Part shown: positions 45,101-57,421 of the stretch, piece by piece
Layout: each line of letters starts with the position of its first letter
Numbering within the stretch: the first letter of the stretch is position 1
DNA from: Trichostrongylus colubriformis
Taxonomy: Eukaryota; Nematoda; Chromadorea; Rhabditida; Trichostrongylidae
DNA length: 64,000 bases
Assembly: GCA_963978905.1 (NCBI GenBank)
Contig: OZ022256.1
Location: forward strand, 14,057,863 to 14,121,862
Direction of reading: 5' to 3'
Translations under genes and position numbers: made by a program
Notes under the pieces: generated by a model
Told to the model about the DNA's origin: nothing
Database searches by the model: none
Seen by the model: the letters and a program-made list of their open reading frames with translations, nothing else

Positions 45101-48100
45101 ATTCGTAAACAAGATCGTGAGATTTCGAATAATGTTACGAGCTGTAAATAATGTGGCAGTGTAAATGATAGGTGCAAATGAGGGCCAGAACAAGGAATCG
45201 TTCAAAAGTGAAAGAGAAACATTTACTGACGATAAATCATAAAATGCTAAAGAAACCGCACCGGTGGCGAGCAAACCCTCGTCTGCAGAATGGGGAAACT
45301 AACACTGAGTCACGGTGGCCGTTGATGGCACAGGGCTAAGTGTGCTGACGACAAAGTGCCTCTCCAGTGAATCATCACAAGCAAACCTTGATCCCTCCTA
45401 GCTCGCTTCAGGATGCCATTTTACAACTTTGGTTTTCACAGCTATAATCAGTATTCGGAACTCAATCGATTCATCTGGGTCACTATCCAAAAGTCCATGG
45501 GAACTTGGAACCCTTCTCTGGTAAGTGAACACTTGACTGGACATGCGCAGCACGTACCTATCAGCCAGAAACAGAATCGCCTCAGCTACTTCATCAGGTG
45601 TTCCAGCGCGACCACATGGAACTCGCGCATGAGACGAAGCGATTTCACGTTCTACCTGGAAGCGATAATAGTGAGATACGTAAAAAGTCACATAAAGAGT
45701 CTATTCTGGGTAGGAACCAGACCAATGCCTCTTAAAAAGCTGATGATGCCAAGCAATTTATTTGTGCCTTTCTCCAACCGACCTTTCTCATAACTTCATC
45801 TGAGATTCCTTGCCTCTGAATGAAATTTGTTGATATAATCCCAGGGCTGAAATAAGCTGTATTCATGACAATGTCTTCAGTAAGGAAAGAAAATTTCATG
45901 GAAGTGTTGAAGACCTTGAGGATCGATATTTCGCGATCATTTTCAAGTCATGAAAAGCGGGTAAGTGCTAAGTTTTGGGCACACCCGACTGCACATTGCA
46001 CATTAGTTCGTGCGCACAGTAATCGTCCTAAACTTGCAAATTAAGTGGAACGCTGAAACGTCACGCCTCCACTCATGACAAGGATGCAGGATATTCGGAT
46101 TTGATTGCCGTGCGTGGTGAATGTGCTGCTATGGGTGTCGTAAATGGGCTCGCTGCAAGTGCTGACATTCTCCAGTCGTGATCGCTGCAGGTGCTGACCT
46201 CCCTCCAGTCTGAGTGTACTGGATGAGAACTCATTATCATATATCCACCTTCATATAAGTTTCCGCTATTTTTCCAAAATCCCCACACGACATATGTTCT
46301 ATCAGATGTTTCGTTTCTATAGATCTATTATCTTGTTTGCTGATTGTAAGGACGGAAATGGTGCACTTACAGGTGGCGCGCACCTCCACTTCCACAGTGC
46401 GGGGATCACACCCCGCATCAATGCCCCAACAGGCCAACCAAGCCTTCCACCTATATGGGTAGGGTGGTTTAGTATCAGACTCTTTTGGAAGGCTGAAATG
46501 TAAAACCTGCACATCGGCTGACCCCCGCAATTCATTGTATAATACTAGAATTCACTTGCCATTACAATTCTGAATGGAAATGAAAAATGGAAATGGAACA
46601 TCCAAAGAAGGGGTTGATCATAACTTAGACCCCTTTCACTTATTATTTATTTACTAACCCAAAGGAAGAGCGTTAACAGCTAAAAAGCTGTCTTTTGCTT
46701 AGCTTTTGTCTATCTTTTTTTCTTTTCAGCTAGGCATGAAAAAAGGTTGAAGGTTGCAACCTCAAATGGGATAGAAGAAAGAGTTCACGTTTTTGACGCC
46801 GCGTTATTGACTATTGGCCGTGTGCATGGCGGAGAAAAACAACCGTACATAAGTTCAGTAAGCTTCTTACTGCAAAGCTCACCTTACTCCGTTTACTCGA
46901 ACACCTTTCTTTATGTAGTAAATGGCGAGATTGCGAGTTAGTTGGTCCTGTGCCGCCTTAGCAGTACTGTAGTATGGCGAGGGTATCGACTGAAAGTGGT
47001 TGGTCGAAATCAGTCATCCGATGATCTCGAAATTAACAAAATGAAATGTTGAGCTATGATGTCACTCACTGCACCGTTCGGTTGGCCGGCGATACTGCTC
47101 ACATTCACAATTTCGCCCTTGCTCTCTGCCAAATATGGGAAGGCCAATTGACATAGGCGCAGGACGCTAAATACGATAACTTAGTAAACATTCCACCGAA
47201 CAATTTTTCATTATTTACCTCTTTGTATTCAGATTTAAGGTATAATCGAAATTGCTCAAGTCGCATTCCAACTCTGGGTTCTCCCAGTCGCTCGTGTTGG
47301 TTCCACCCGCGTTATTCACCTGAACATTGAGTTGCAGCTTATTCCAGAACGCTCCACAGCTCAAGCTTCGCTCCGCAGTTTGAAGTTCGAGTCTGCAGAG
47401 CATACCTGATCTTTCCACGAATTTTTTAAGATTTGTCTCGGATGTAAAAAAAAACTCATTGAAAGCCGGCTGCTCACCACGATCACAGTGCACTTTCAGA
47501 TGTTTGCACGACTTTGAAGGAATCGCGCAGGAAAAAGGACTTCTCTGTTGCCCGTATATTTATGCAGTGATTGTTTGATAAGGGCCGCGTGCACAGTTTC
47601 GGGCAAAAAGTGAGAATCAGGCCAAGATACGGCTCCTCAAAGTGCTGATGGAGAGGGCGGCATTTGCTGAGACGGGAGACGGGCCTTTGGCTCGTCCGAG
47701 CTGGCACGCGACATTTGCGCGGCAAACTGCGCGACGCCGCGTCCCTCAGCGGCAACTTTGACTGGAGCGCGAATTCGCAGTCGTGCTGATTCAGAGCAAG
47801 ATACTGAGGAGTCTTGTCGAGAGAAGGGCTTCTTCTTCCTCCCAAGCGTGTTTATATGTTGAAACTTTCGAGTATTATGTTCTTATTCGTGCAACACATT
47901 CTTATTACCACTCAGATTACATGTTGTTCTCTTTATGAACTTAATTTTGAAGAGTTTGATGATAATGTGATAGAATCGTTTCTTTCGTCTTGCATTGGTC
48001 CTTGATGTGAAACCGTGCTAAACTGTCAACGAAATTTGATGTTGCTTGATTATCTCGCTCCTTACCTTTCTCAATTCAAAGTTACTTTTGTGTTCGTGAT

Positions 48101-49103
48101 GTCAATATGATGCAATCCAATCGGAGACCATGAAAGTGGAGGTGCTCATCAATTGGCGTTAGAGTAAGAATGAAATAAAACAGCAAAAAACCTAAGAAAT
48201 AGAAACCCGGAAAATCCTCATTCTTGCTCCTTCCCTTTCGCTCCCCTCTGTATCACTAGCTGTTAGGGTAGATGCAGATGGGGGAGGGCCCAATTCAGCC
48301 AGCCGCGAATGTTGCCCTGATCGCGCATCATGTAACCCGCTGGATGCGTAGTAGAGCAACTCGTTGTGCTGCGGGACCGTGATAAGGCCTCAAGCGTTCT
48401 GAACTGGAATGTTTGTGTTCAAAGAATATGTCATCCTACTTCACATTTTCTCCTCACCCCAGGCAGTGCCTTCTAAGTCATACACATGGATATCTGACAG
48501 GAGTGTGTCGAACTATCTTTCACTACATTTTCACCATGATACGGTCGGGCTATACGTCGCCTGGCTGACCATAATATAATGACTGAGTCTGCAACGCTCT
48601 GTATGTACTTTGTCACGTCCATTGTACGCCAGAATGCTTAGATCACTAATTCGTAAGGGCTCACCAGAACGTCCAGTCGCGCAAAAGCTTTGACGGTTCC
48701 ATCAACGATCTCCTTCATCACCTCTTCCTGACAAATGTCACCACGAGCCAGGAAAACCTTTTTCTCATCGCCACCATTTACTGCCAGCACCATTGACTTT
48801 GTTTCCTTAACGTTTTGTTACCAGATACGGTACTTAAGAATGCTTTTTCATGTGAACAAGTTCTCGGTACCAACATTCAGCGTTTTTTCATCGCGCCCGC
48901 AAAGCGTAACCATAGCTCCTTCTTTGGCGAACTTCACAGCCACAGCACGACCAATTCCATTCGAGGAACCTACGGAGTATTATATTGTAGACTGATTGCG
49001 AACTTACTAATAAGGAGGAAGCTGCATTTCGCAGCTTTAACAATTCACAAATTTAATCCGCCTTACCAGTAATAATGACTGCACGACCGTCAAACTGTCC
49101 CAT
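42198..49103 (-). CDS. Short-chain dehydrogenase/reductase B, 9 exons, 288 aa
   Basis: Exons (5' to 3'): 49103-49067, 48969-48875, 48805-48665, 47319-47219, 47166-47070, 46989-46883, 45846-45783, 45655-45558, 42324-42198; total 867 nt, phases consistent, no stops. Seen in order: MGQFDGRAVIITG + SSNGIGR (nucleotide binding), ARGDICQEE (adenine-side acidic residue), RLDVLVNNAGG, a 34-residue insert with DWENPELE, IVNVSSIAG (catalytic Ser), PYYSTAKAAQDQ (YxxxK), PGIISTNFIQRQ, RVPCGRAGTPDEVAEAILFL, and SYIVGHQLIIDGGSS. Complete catalytic tetrad, so probably an active cytosolic NAD(P)-dependent enzyme of unknown substrate. No signal peptide or membrane segment. Intron 8 is 3.2 kb and holds a large palindrome. 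It is divergent from the arrestin-like gene. Confidence 0.94.
42818..44171. mobile_element. 1.35-kb near-perfect palindrome (foldback element)
   Basis: The left end ttgggttgatgaataagtcc and right end ggacttatttctcaaccc are reverse complements. Complementarity runs through the whole element to a centre near 43487, where gaaagtcgatgaaatcaagc is answered by gctcgatttcgtcgactttc. Arms are about 670 bp with scattered mismatches. TA precedes the left end. It lies in SDR B intron 8. Confidence 0.85.
44530..45360. repeat. Second inverted repeat in SDR B intron 8
   Basis: tgtgatttatcgtcaatgag near 44650 is answered by the near complement ctgacgataaatcata near 45227, and ttctgttcgcacctatcatttac near 44706 by gtaaatgataggtgcaaatg near 45162. 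Outer parts pair more weakly. Confidence 0.6.
47508..47830. repeat. Diverged ggaatcgtccacg-family remnant
   Basis: It begins gaaggaatcgcgcaggaaaa and includes tatttatgcagtgattgtttg and agggccgcgtgcacagtttc, all recognisable against the family consensus; the remainder is GC-rich. It lies in SDR B intron 3. Confidence 0.4.
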
Positions 49104-50840
49104 TTCGGCTACTAGTGGATACTGAAAAATAATTAGATTTGTACTTATTCAAATAAGGAGATCTTATGCATAGAATACGAAATTTGAGCATTTCAAAACA
49201 GAAAGACAGGAAAATGGGTATTTCCAAAATAAAAGAGAGGAAAAACGAGGCGGGAAGGTGTTTTTCATCCACAGTTATTGGAGGCCTAGCTTATTCGCGT
49301 GGAAATGTCATCGTTGGTCTTGAGTGGGTTTCTGTTCTACATAAATACTGAACGAGTGAGTGCAGTTGTAAGTCTGTGAGGGGAAGACTCAGCAAGACGA
49401 ATGTGATTCGTACTACCCACTTGTGATGTACGCTGCCTCACACCTACATAAATTGCAGGATTGAGTCTAGCCTAGATCAGCAAAACCTCTCCGTCAACAG
49501 GAGTACTATGAGCGGCAATAGTAAATATCCATGAAGAACTAAGCATACTCACGGTGACTGGATGACTAATTTCTTTCTTCAAGAAAAGTAGAGCTGTCAT
49601 CGGAACTACGCATTTGTTGCATAATCAATGGACCCAAGAGTAGATAAAAGTGAGCGTGAAGGGAGAAAAATAGGTGCATAGAACGGGTGAAGTGGTTTCA
49701 CCGATTGAGCGCAGGGTGTACTGAACGATAATCGCGGAATAGTTTTAGGTAGACTAAAGGTTAAGGGTCGGATAGCAAATAATAGACACGCAGTAATCAA
49801 ATTGTCATCATGCGAGCGCGAGACTTGTTTGCTGAAGTTGGGAGAGTGTGTTCGGAGTTTCTCTCATTGCGATGCGGTAAGCCACTCTTACTAAGTCCTC
49901 ATGATGATAGCAGAAAGATCAAAAAGTGAAGTTCGGTAGAGAAACCTTACTAGGTGTGAGCCATGCACTCCATTCCCATAAAAAATCGTTGGACGACTTC
50001 AATGATATTGAGTGGATCGTAGACAGGAATTTGAGTTTCTCTGTTACCCACATATTCATGTTCTATTTGCGGCCTACGGGCCACATACAAAGTTTCAAAA
50101 AAAGGAAACGAGAATTCAGTGGACACATGTACGATCTCATCAATGTACTGTCCGACGAGGTAGGGTCACGAAGGCTGCAGGAGCATAGAGGTGACGGTCA
50201 TGTGGTTAGGGACACAGACTGGGATGCAAATCCTCATGGGAGTTGCTCAAGAATTCATACGAGCTGTTGCACATCTAGTATTTCATTTTCTGCACTGGAG
50301 TAAAGGGGATTCCTTGTTGTTTTTGCATTTCTGTTCATGCGCTGCAGCTATTAGAGTGGTTTCAAAAGGTATTGGAATCATGGGTTGTCCGTGGACGATT
50401 TCTTCAATGAGAATCAGCCAAGGAAGAGATTCGATTCCTCCATGCTGGAGTGATGGGAAGCAATCTGCGCTAAGAACTAAAAGCGATGGTCGACTGGGTC
50501 CGGTCCATAATTCAATGCGAGTTCTAGTGTTGCCAGTTTCCACAAATCCCCACTGCGACTGGAAGTAGGCCTTGCGATTGAGCATCCCTCCTAAGACTAG
50601 ACTGATTTCCCCCTTCCGATTCCCTAGCCTCACAGGTAATAGCAATAGGTGCGATTGTGTCGTCGAGTACGAGCACAGCTTCGTGACTGTCGACGGTTTC
50701 CTGTCACTACGATAGTTCACACTTGCAGGATGTTCCATCTACAAGGAACTGGAATTTTCACTCCGTGTGAATTACGCTTCTAACGCGCATTACTAATTCA
50801 AAGGCGAAAGACGCATGGATAGCAACCACCCGCATTATGA
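49104..50840. other. Divergent spacer between SDR B and the arrestin-like gene
   Basis: No gene is seen. A piece of the ggaatcgtccacg family lies at about 50020-50110 (agacaggaatttgagtttct, cacatattcatgttctattt). Promoters for both flanking genes would be expected here, but no specific element could be identified. Confidence 0.5.
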
Positions 50841-53800
50841 ATGACCGTCAGCGAGAACACTGCCCGAATCAGCTCGTTAAATGTTCAAGATGTATTCGAC
50901 AGCTCCAAGGATAACGAACTCGAAGCGGACGTTCAAATTGCTAACGACACTAATCGTGCTTATTCAGCCCAGGTAGTATTCCGAGGATATGTCCGTCGTG
51001 GAAAAACCTTGCATTATGAATTTCTCCATGAACAAGTTTGGATCTTTATTCGACCATCAGGTATGCAAATTGAGGGCCTTTAATACCATTTCTTTCCACT
51101 TGTATTGTTATTTCAGAATCTAAAACACACCAAGTCTCTGTGGATGCGTGGTTGCCACGATTTCCACCATCGATCAAGTTCAAAAATGGTTTTCAAGTGG
51201 AATATTCTGTCAGAGCTACTATTGATCCATGGTTCCAGAACAATCATGTGGAGAAAACATTCGCTGTAAATCGTGTACTGGTTTTAAAAATGCCTCATCT
51301 CAGCTGCTATCGAAAGCGGCTTATTGTCAACCAATGCGTGAATCATGGAGGATGGTATCACAAGTGAGTTCTGAAAAATATTTCGATAGACAATGGGGCG
51401 TTATATTAATCGTTGAACATGCAATAAAATGCTCAATAGGCTTGAGCTCGAAGAGAAAACTTCGGATTATGACCAGTTCGTAGGTTCACTGTGTCATAAG
51501 CTGTTGCGAGAAAACTTCATCGATCTTATGATACACAGTTTCTACAATATTTAAACGCGTTTTTAACCCACACTGCACCCAAAGGGTACGACGTGGAATC
51601 GAACAAATTGTCTTGATCTGTAGTACGAGCCTCCTTACATTGAACTCTGTCGAAATGCCCTTTTCTCTCTGTTACAAACTTCATATACAAAAAATTATCG
51701 TTCGTTGACCTGGTGGGATGAGATGGATGAGATGAGCGTAGAAGTGTTGCATGGGTGAGCTGCTGTGATGCTACATCATATAATTCAAAATATGAAAGTA
51801 AAGCTTCTGGTGTTTTGAGACGCGCATTCTACTTCCAGTGGAAATCACCGTGACCTTTGACTGCCATTTGACCCATAATTTGTGGGAACAGTCATGTAAA
51901 ACTCGATGTGTCACTGTTTTATCCTGTCATATGAGTGTGGTTTCACCGTAGCCCACCCACGAAGCACAGGAAGCCTTGCTATGCTAGGTGGGCATCGGTA
52001 CAGTTTTGTGGTCAGGTTTTTGAGTATGTGTGTGGAAATGCAAGTGGAAGTCTTCTCTTCATAAAAAGAAAACAATAATATTATTACCAACCCCTAAACA
52101 GTAGATGACCGGGCGGTGGAAGACAAAGTTCAGCGTAGATATCAATTCATGGTGGATCAGCCCAGTGAACAATTACAACTACCCCTCCCCTCCTACCCCT
52201 TGCTATTCACCAAAGTACCAAAATATTCCGTTCCAAGAATCCTACCAACGCTGTAATCTGCCGCACAGCGACAAGCCCTTACATGACTTTTTTGAAACAG
52301 GAAGATGTTTTTTCGCCGAAAGGGATTCGCGAATAGAGCTCAGGATCGGTGAAACCACCTCGTCTTGCAAAAAGGGGAATAGTACATAGTTTATGGGTGA
52401 TTAACCCGCTCACGCTCACTCAGGCTCAGGCGATGGCCCATTTGCTCCATACATTTAGGAATGACATACAGTAGCGCTCAAAGTCTTCGGCCAAAACTTT
52501 TTTGTCATAACTTTTTTTCTACTTGACCAAATTTGACAAAATTTTAATATGTGGTGCCTGAAACTATTGTCAACATTTCCTTCTACTTGAGCGCCGCTTG
52601 CTACTTTTCATGATTTTTTACAAGAATTTACTACAAGACCACCCAGAAAAAAGTAAGAGGCTTGTTCAAGAAAAACGGCTTTCTATACAAAAACAAAAAG
52701 AGCAAGCCTCAGAGAACATTAATATTTTCTAGAAAGACCACGACTTTTGATGACAGCGGACAGCGGGACGGCATAGCGATGGCATGCCAAAATTAAAAAA
52801 TTTCATCTAACCACGTAACTTACACCGTTGAGTGCCAAAATAGTATATTTAGTTTGTAGTGTCTCCAAATATAACATACTAAAATTTCTCTTAGATCGGT
52901 CCAGTCGCAGAAAAGTTACAGGTGAAAAAACCCAAGTGAAAGACCATTTCGCCGAAGACTTTTGAGCGCTACTGTATATATTTTACTGACGTCATGCACA
53001 TACGTCACTGTTCAACATCCAACGCAGTAACCACCTCCAACCCCCTTCCCTCACCTCAATTCGTGTCACTGGCTTCCAAAAAAAATTTTCAGAAAGTGCA
53101 GGCCAATAAATGGCGAGATATGGATGGAAAAGAGTGTCTATACATCAGGTGAGACGGCAAGAGTTAGTTGGAAATTGCAACTTGACTCCAAATTGGAAAA
53201 GGTGAAACTCAGCCTCGTTCAGCATTCAGCAACCAGGTCAAGATTTTCTATGACCGCATCTTACTTCCTAAGACCTATTTGAATTTAAACATCTCTATTT
53301 GCAGAAATCCAAGCCCAGATCACCTTGAATTCTTCGATCATCATGAACGAATTCTGATCAGCAAGGAAAACATCATGAGCAGTAATGAACGCCATAACTG
53401 CGAAATTGCTATGCCACCGGATCTTCCAGTTACTATAGCAATGAGTCTATGGAACGTGCTTGCCATAAGATATGAGCTGCTATTTCAAGTGAAGATGGAA
53501 GGTCACAGACCTTTCGTAAACTTTCGGATTCCCATCATCATAGCCAGCGAACAAGTGAAGGTATGTGTGTGGCAAATAAGCTAAAACATTCGGTCGAGAA
53601 AGGTGGCCAGTACTGTCAATAAGACCCCTTCCCCTTTGAAAGTGTTCCTATACGCTTATGTTTGCCGGATTGCAGAGGGATATATAACTCCCTTAACGAG
53701 GATTCCCAATCCTCCACGGAACCCTGTTCTCTGCAAAAAGGTGGTGGTGCATTTTGGGTGGGAAGTGAAGTTTTAAGCGGTCATCCTACCCACTCGGCCC

Positions 53801-56573
53801 ACTCGCTTTGTCTTTACTCTTTCTGCAAGCGAGTTCGTCATGCCCAGCGGACAACTGCCACACAACACAAATCCAGTGACCCCGATCGATACGTCAGAAA
53901 CGTGGCAGGCACATTGGAAAGTGTGCGTATCGCGAAGTAGCAGATATGACTGAAACCTTATCTAGTACTCAGTAATTCCCTCACTCCTTACTGTCGCCTC
54001 ACATTGCTCTTTCTATCGACCACAGACCTAATCATCGTGTAGATATTCTTTGATCCCGTATTTCAACCCCCCCCCCCTCCCCCCATCTCTGACCATTACA
54101 ATTGCTTCATATTAATAAATGACATTGGGTTTGACTAAAGGCACACCTCGCGAAAAATTGTGGGAGTAATCGCGCGTATCACAGAAAGTAGAGGCCCCAG
54201 ATCACTCACCAGTAAGGAAAAAATGGATCAAAACCCCTCACAACCACCAAAAAGAAGGCTTGCTGTCCTCAGTCTCGTACGAGTCCGTGGAAAATAGAAA
54301 TGAGTTTTTGCTATATGATATCGTGCAAAATGCTACGATATCACCTGTTCTTCCCGTTGAAGCTGCCTTCACTATTGAAATCGCTGCCTTATCTTGTCTC
54401 ATTGCAAGTTTCCTTCTCCATGTGAGCTATGTTGGAAATTTGATCGTATAAGGCCAGGTGTCATTCGCTCGCAGGGCTCAACTCGGGTCAAATCCGCCAG
54501 GCCCTGCGCGGCGAGGGTGAGCCGGGGCACCGCGAAAAGGGTGCACACATACAAGGGTCTACCTGTCCTGAGAAGGTGAGCGACCACACTGATTATCGCG
54601 TGATGTGCCTTTAATAGCTGAATGTAAATGTCGAGATGCAAACTAGCACAAGAGTGAAGCAAAAAAAAAGTAAGGCGGCAGGGACCCCAGATGTGGAACC
54701 TCACACGTGTCTGCGCCATCGCTGAAGTATTGATCAGATCCTCTTGAATCTGAGAAGAATGACGTCTCGCATTTGCTAACGCGCAGTAGCGCGCTCATTA
54801 AAGGACTTTGTCAAAGGAATCGTCCACGAAAAAATGAGTTTCTCTCTTGCACATATATTTTTGGTTGTATTGCTTAATGGGGGTGGCATGCAAAGTTTCA
54901 CGCGAAAAAATGTGAATCCGGCCAAGGTACAGCACCACAAAGTCTTGGCCGGGTGGGCGGAGCTTCCGAGCAAGTGCCCACCCCGTCGTGCGCCACGGTC
55001 GGAGACGCATAGTAGGAGCAAAAGTAACGTAAACAGTTCCAGTCTCCATTCTCAACCGCGGCGGACGACGGCAAGGAGCTTTTACTTGGAGGCCCCGCCC
55101 ACCCGGCCAAGAATTCGGAGAGCTGTATCTCAGCCGAATTTTCACTTTTTCGCGTGAAACTTTGCATGCGGCCCTTATTACGCAAATACAACATAAATAT
55201 AAAAGTAACAGCGAAATCAGTTCTTCCGTGAACGGAGCTTTGGACCCGAATTGTGTCGCACCTTAGCCAAAATTATTTCATATTTGGCGCGATCACCTGC
55301 TCCCCAGCTGGACCACTGCGGCACATGGGACCCATTTCAGTGCGAAAAGCTATCCACCTTTTGGTTTCCTCGACTAATGTTGATTTTGTGACGAATCTAT
55401 GAATTTCATTTTGTTCTGAGGGAGAATCACTCATTCCAGAGCCGACCTGGCACGCCCAATTCAGACGTTGAGCTTTACACCCGTGCTCAGGATATTGACG
55501 ATGACACCGACGATGATGACGATCAGGACTCAGATATTGGAGAGACGCAACAGGACGATAATGACGACTTCTCTATAGACATTGAAAGTCTCGAAATAGA
55601 GGGCGAAGAAAACCTGTACAAAGCTTATGCTCACGTGAGATTCACCATCAACAGCGTGGAATCTCAGGCTGTTCGTTCACTTCGATTGCTTCTTCAAGGC
55701 GAAGTACGTGTAGGATCTGTCTGGTACTGCTTTATTCGATATAAGGCACATATCACTTCCGATTCAAACTCGCTCTTCAGCCCTGGTGAACACTCTGTGA
55801 AGATTTCGCTGCCATTTAAGGATTCACAGTACGATACGAATATATTGCCACCAAGCCTCGATGATGAGATTCGTTACATCTGCAGAGTGAGCACGAAATC
55901 GTGGGCTATTAATGATGTAGCCGACGAAAGAAACGTGCGCGTCGATCGAACGGTGGACACATGGGCTAAAGAAGAATACAAGTTGCCTTATTCTGAAATT
56001 GTTGGTGCGTACGGTATCAAAATGGAACAGCGAGCATTTCAAAGAGGGAAACACGTCTTCGTCACAGTAAACGGTGAGGGGAATATCCGGAATATTCGAA
56101 TGACTCTTGAACAGCAAAGACGTCTGCGACATCCGGGACTGAATAAAGACGACAGCTACTGTGACGAGAGGATCGTATCTGCAATGGATAGTCCTGAAAA
56201 CAAGAGTTTGTGGCCAAAGGAATGGGCACTAAGGATCCCGAAGCATATTCCACCGAGCATTGAAATTACGTATCGGAACGTATTGGTGTTGAACTACGCA
56301 TTGAAAATCATGCTTACACTGGAGGATGGACATAAACACACACATACGGTGCCGATTTGGATCGGATGTACGGATGACAAACTTCCACTACCGGCAGCAC
56401 TCGGCAACACCGAAAAACAAGTTATTTTAGAAACAGCTAAGGCTCCTGACCAGGCCAAAAAAGCCGCTGAATATGCTCCAGAAGAAGCTCCGCCATTCGA
56501 GGTTGTCTGCACTGACGACACTCTTTATCCACCTTTATGGGTTGATCGATTCAACGATCACATTTATTCTTGA
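50841..56573 (+). CDS. Double arrestin-like protein, 4 exons, 618 aa
   Basis: Exons: 50841-51060, 51117-51363, 53305-53560, 55440-56573; total 1857 nt, phases consistent. Unit 1 (residues about 1-241): an N-arrestin-like part ending LPRFPPSIKF...FQVEYSVRATID, and a C-arrestin-like part with MPPDLPVTIAMSLWNVLAIR...FRIPIIIAS. A linker (about 242-300) is very acidic (DIDDDTDDDDDQDSD). Unit 2 (about 300-570) starts LYKAYAHVRFTINSVESQ and closes with IPPSIEITYRNVLVLNYALK...TVPIWIGC, again the arrestin-C ending. Arrestin-domain proteins act as trafficking adaptors; no PPxY motif for NEDD4-type ligases is visible, so coupling is unknown. The ATG at 50841 immediately follows an in-frame TGA. Exon 4 is unusually long (1134 nt) against its neighbours. 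AATAAATAAA lies 10 nt after the stop. Confidence 0.82.
52469..52974. mobile_element. MITE with 23-bp TIRs, copy 2
   Basis: Same family as 11345-11856, same orientation, with ends cagtagcgctcaaagtcttc and gaagacttttgagcgctactg. It is flanked on both sides by TA, fixing the target duplication. It lies in intron 2 of the arrestin-like gene. Confidence 0.88.
54058..54090. repeat. Poly-C tract
   Basis: Two runs of C (12 and 6 residues, separated by t) at 54067-54085 within intron 3 of the arrestin-like gene. Confidence 0.6.
54813..55240. mobile_element. Foldback MITE of the ggaatcgtccacg family
   Basis: It begins aaaggaatcgtccacgaaaa. The left arm contains ttcacgcgaaaaaatgtgaa and the right arm carries the complement of this phrase (ttcactttttcgcgtgaaac); the right end is decayed (ttcttccgtgaacggagc). 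It lies in intron 3 of the arrestin-like gene. Confidence 0.75.
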
Positions 56574-57421
56574 TGTTACTTGTAATAAATAAAATATATA
56601 ATGTGATGTATCGGTAAAAACACGCCCTAATCTAACTCTAGGACTAAAATGAGAGCCACACCTTCACCGGTGTTTGCCAGTAGACGCATAGCGAACACAA
56701 ACTATTTCTGGTCAGAGATCAAATCATTCCGATCAGGCGGACTCACTTGTTTGTGGGCTTCTTTTCATTGTGGGGTCTCTCATTCAAAGTTAGTTAGTTT
56801 CCTCTGGAGTTGATCCATTGGGGTGCTCTTTCAGTTTTATGGGAGGGCACACAGAAGGGGCGATACAAGGAAACGATTGTCAGTAAGAGATTCTTATGCG
56901 CTAAGCCTATGAGGAAGCTCCTGCAGCTGGAGAAGAGACCAGCGGTAAAAAGGATCGGTTCAATGTACAAGTGTGATCCAGGGGACGTGTACATAAAGCC
57001 AGGTAGGAGCCGCAGCGCTGCGGTTTTTACCTGGAGAGCGGTGAGTGCGAGCACAAGGATCGAGTCCGAAAGCGATGGCGGTGTCTTGCCCCCCATTTTA
57101 GGTAAACCCCGTTCAGGACCAATCTAGGAAATACGGCACCCAAAGCCGGCATCGCATGGCGCCACATGCTGCAAAGCGAATTTTGTTAATAACATATATC
57201 CCAATTCGAGACGTGCTATTTCGTCGTTATGCACACCTCTTTGTGAGTGGGAAGGGGACGTTATAATGCGCCATACTCTACTATATCTGACCTGTTCCTG
57301 CAACTTTCGATCACAGAAAACGATCAATTATCAAGTTCTGCTGGACCATCTTCAGTAATACAAGACACGCCAAACGCCGTCCCTTCCGCTTCTGCGGTGG
57401 AGTCAGCTCTTGGGGAATATA
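56574..57421. other. Spacer downstream of the arrestin-like gene
   Basis: Polyadenylation signals (AATAAATAAA) at about 56584 belong to the arrestin-like gene. Otherwise nothing identifiable up to the mariner remnant. Confidence 0.5.
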
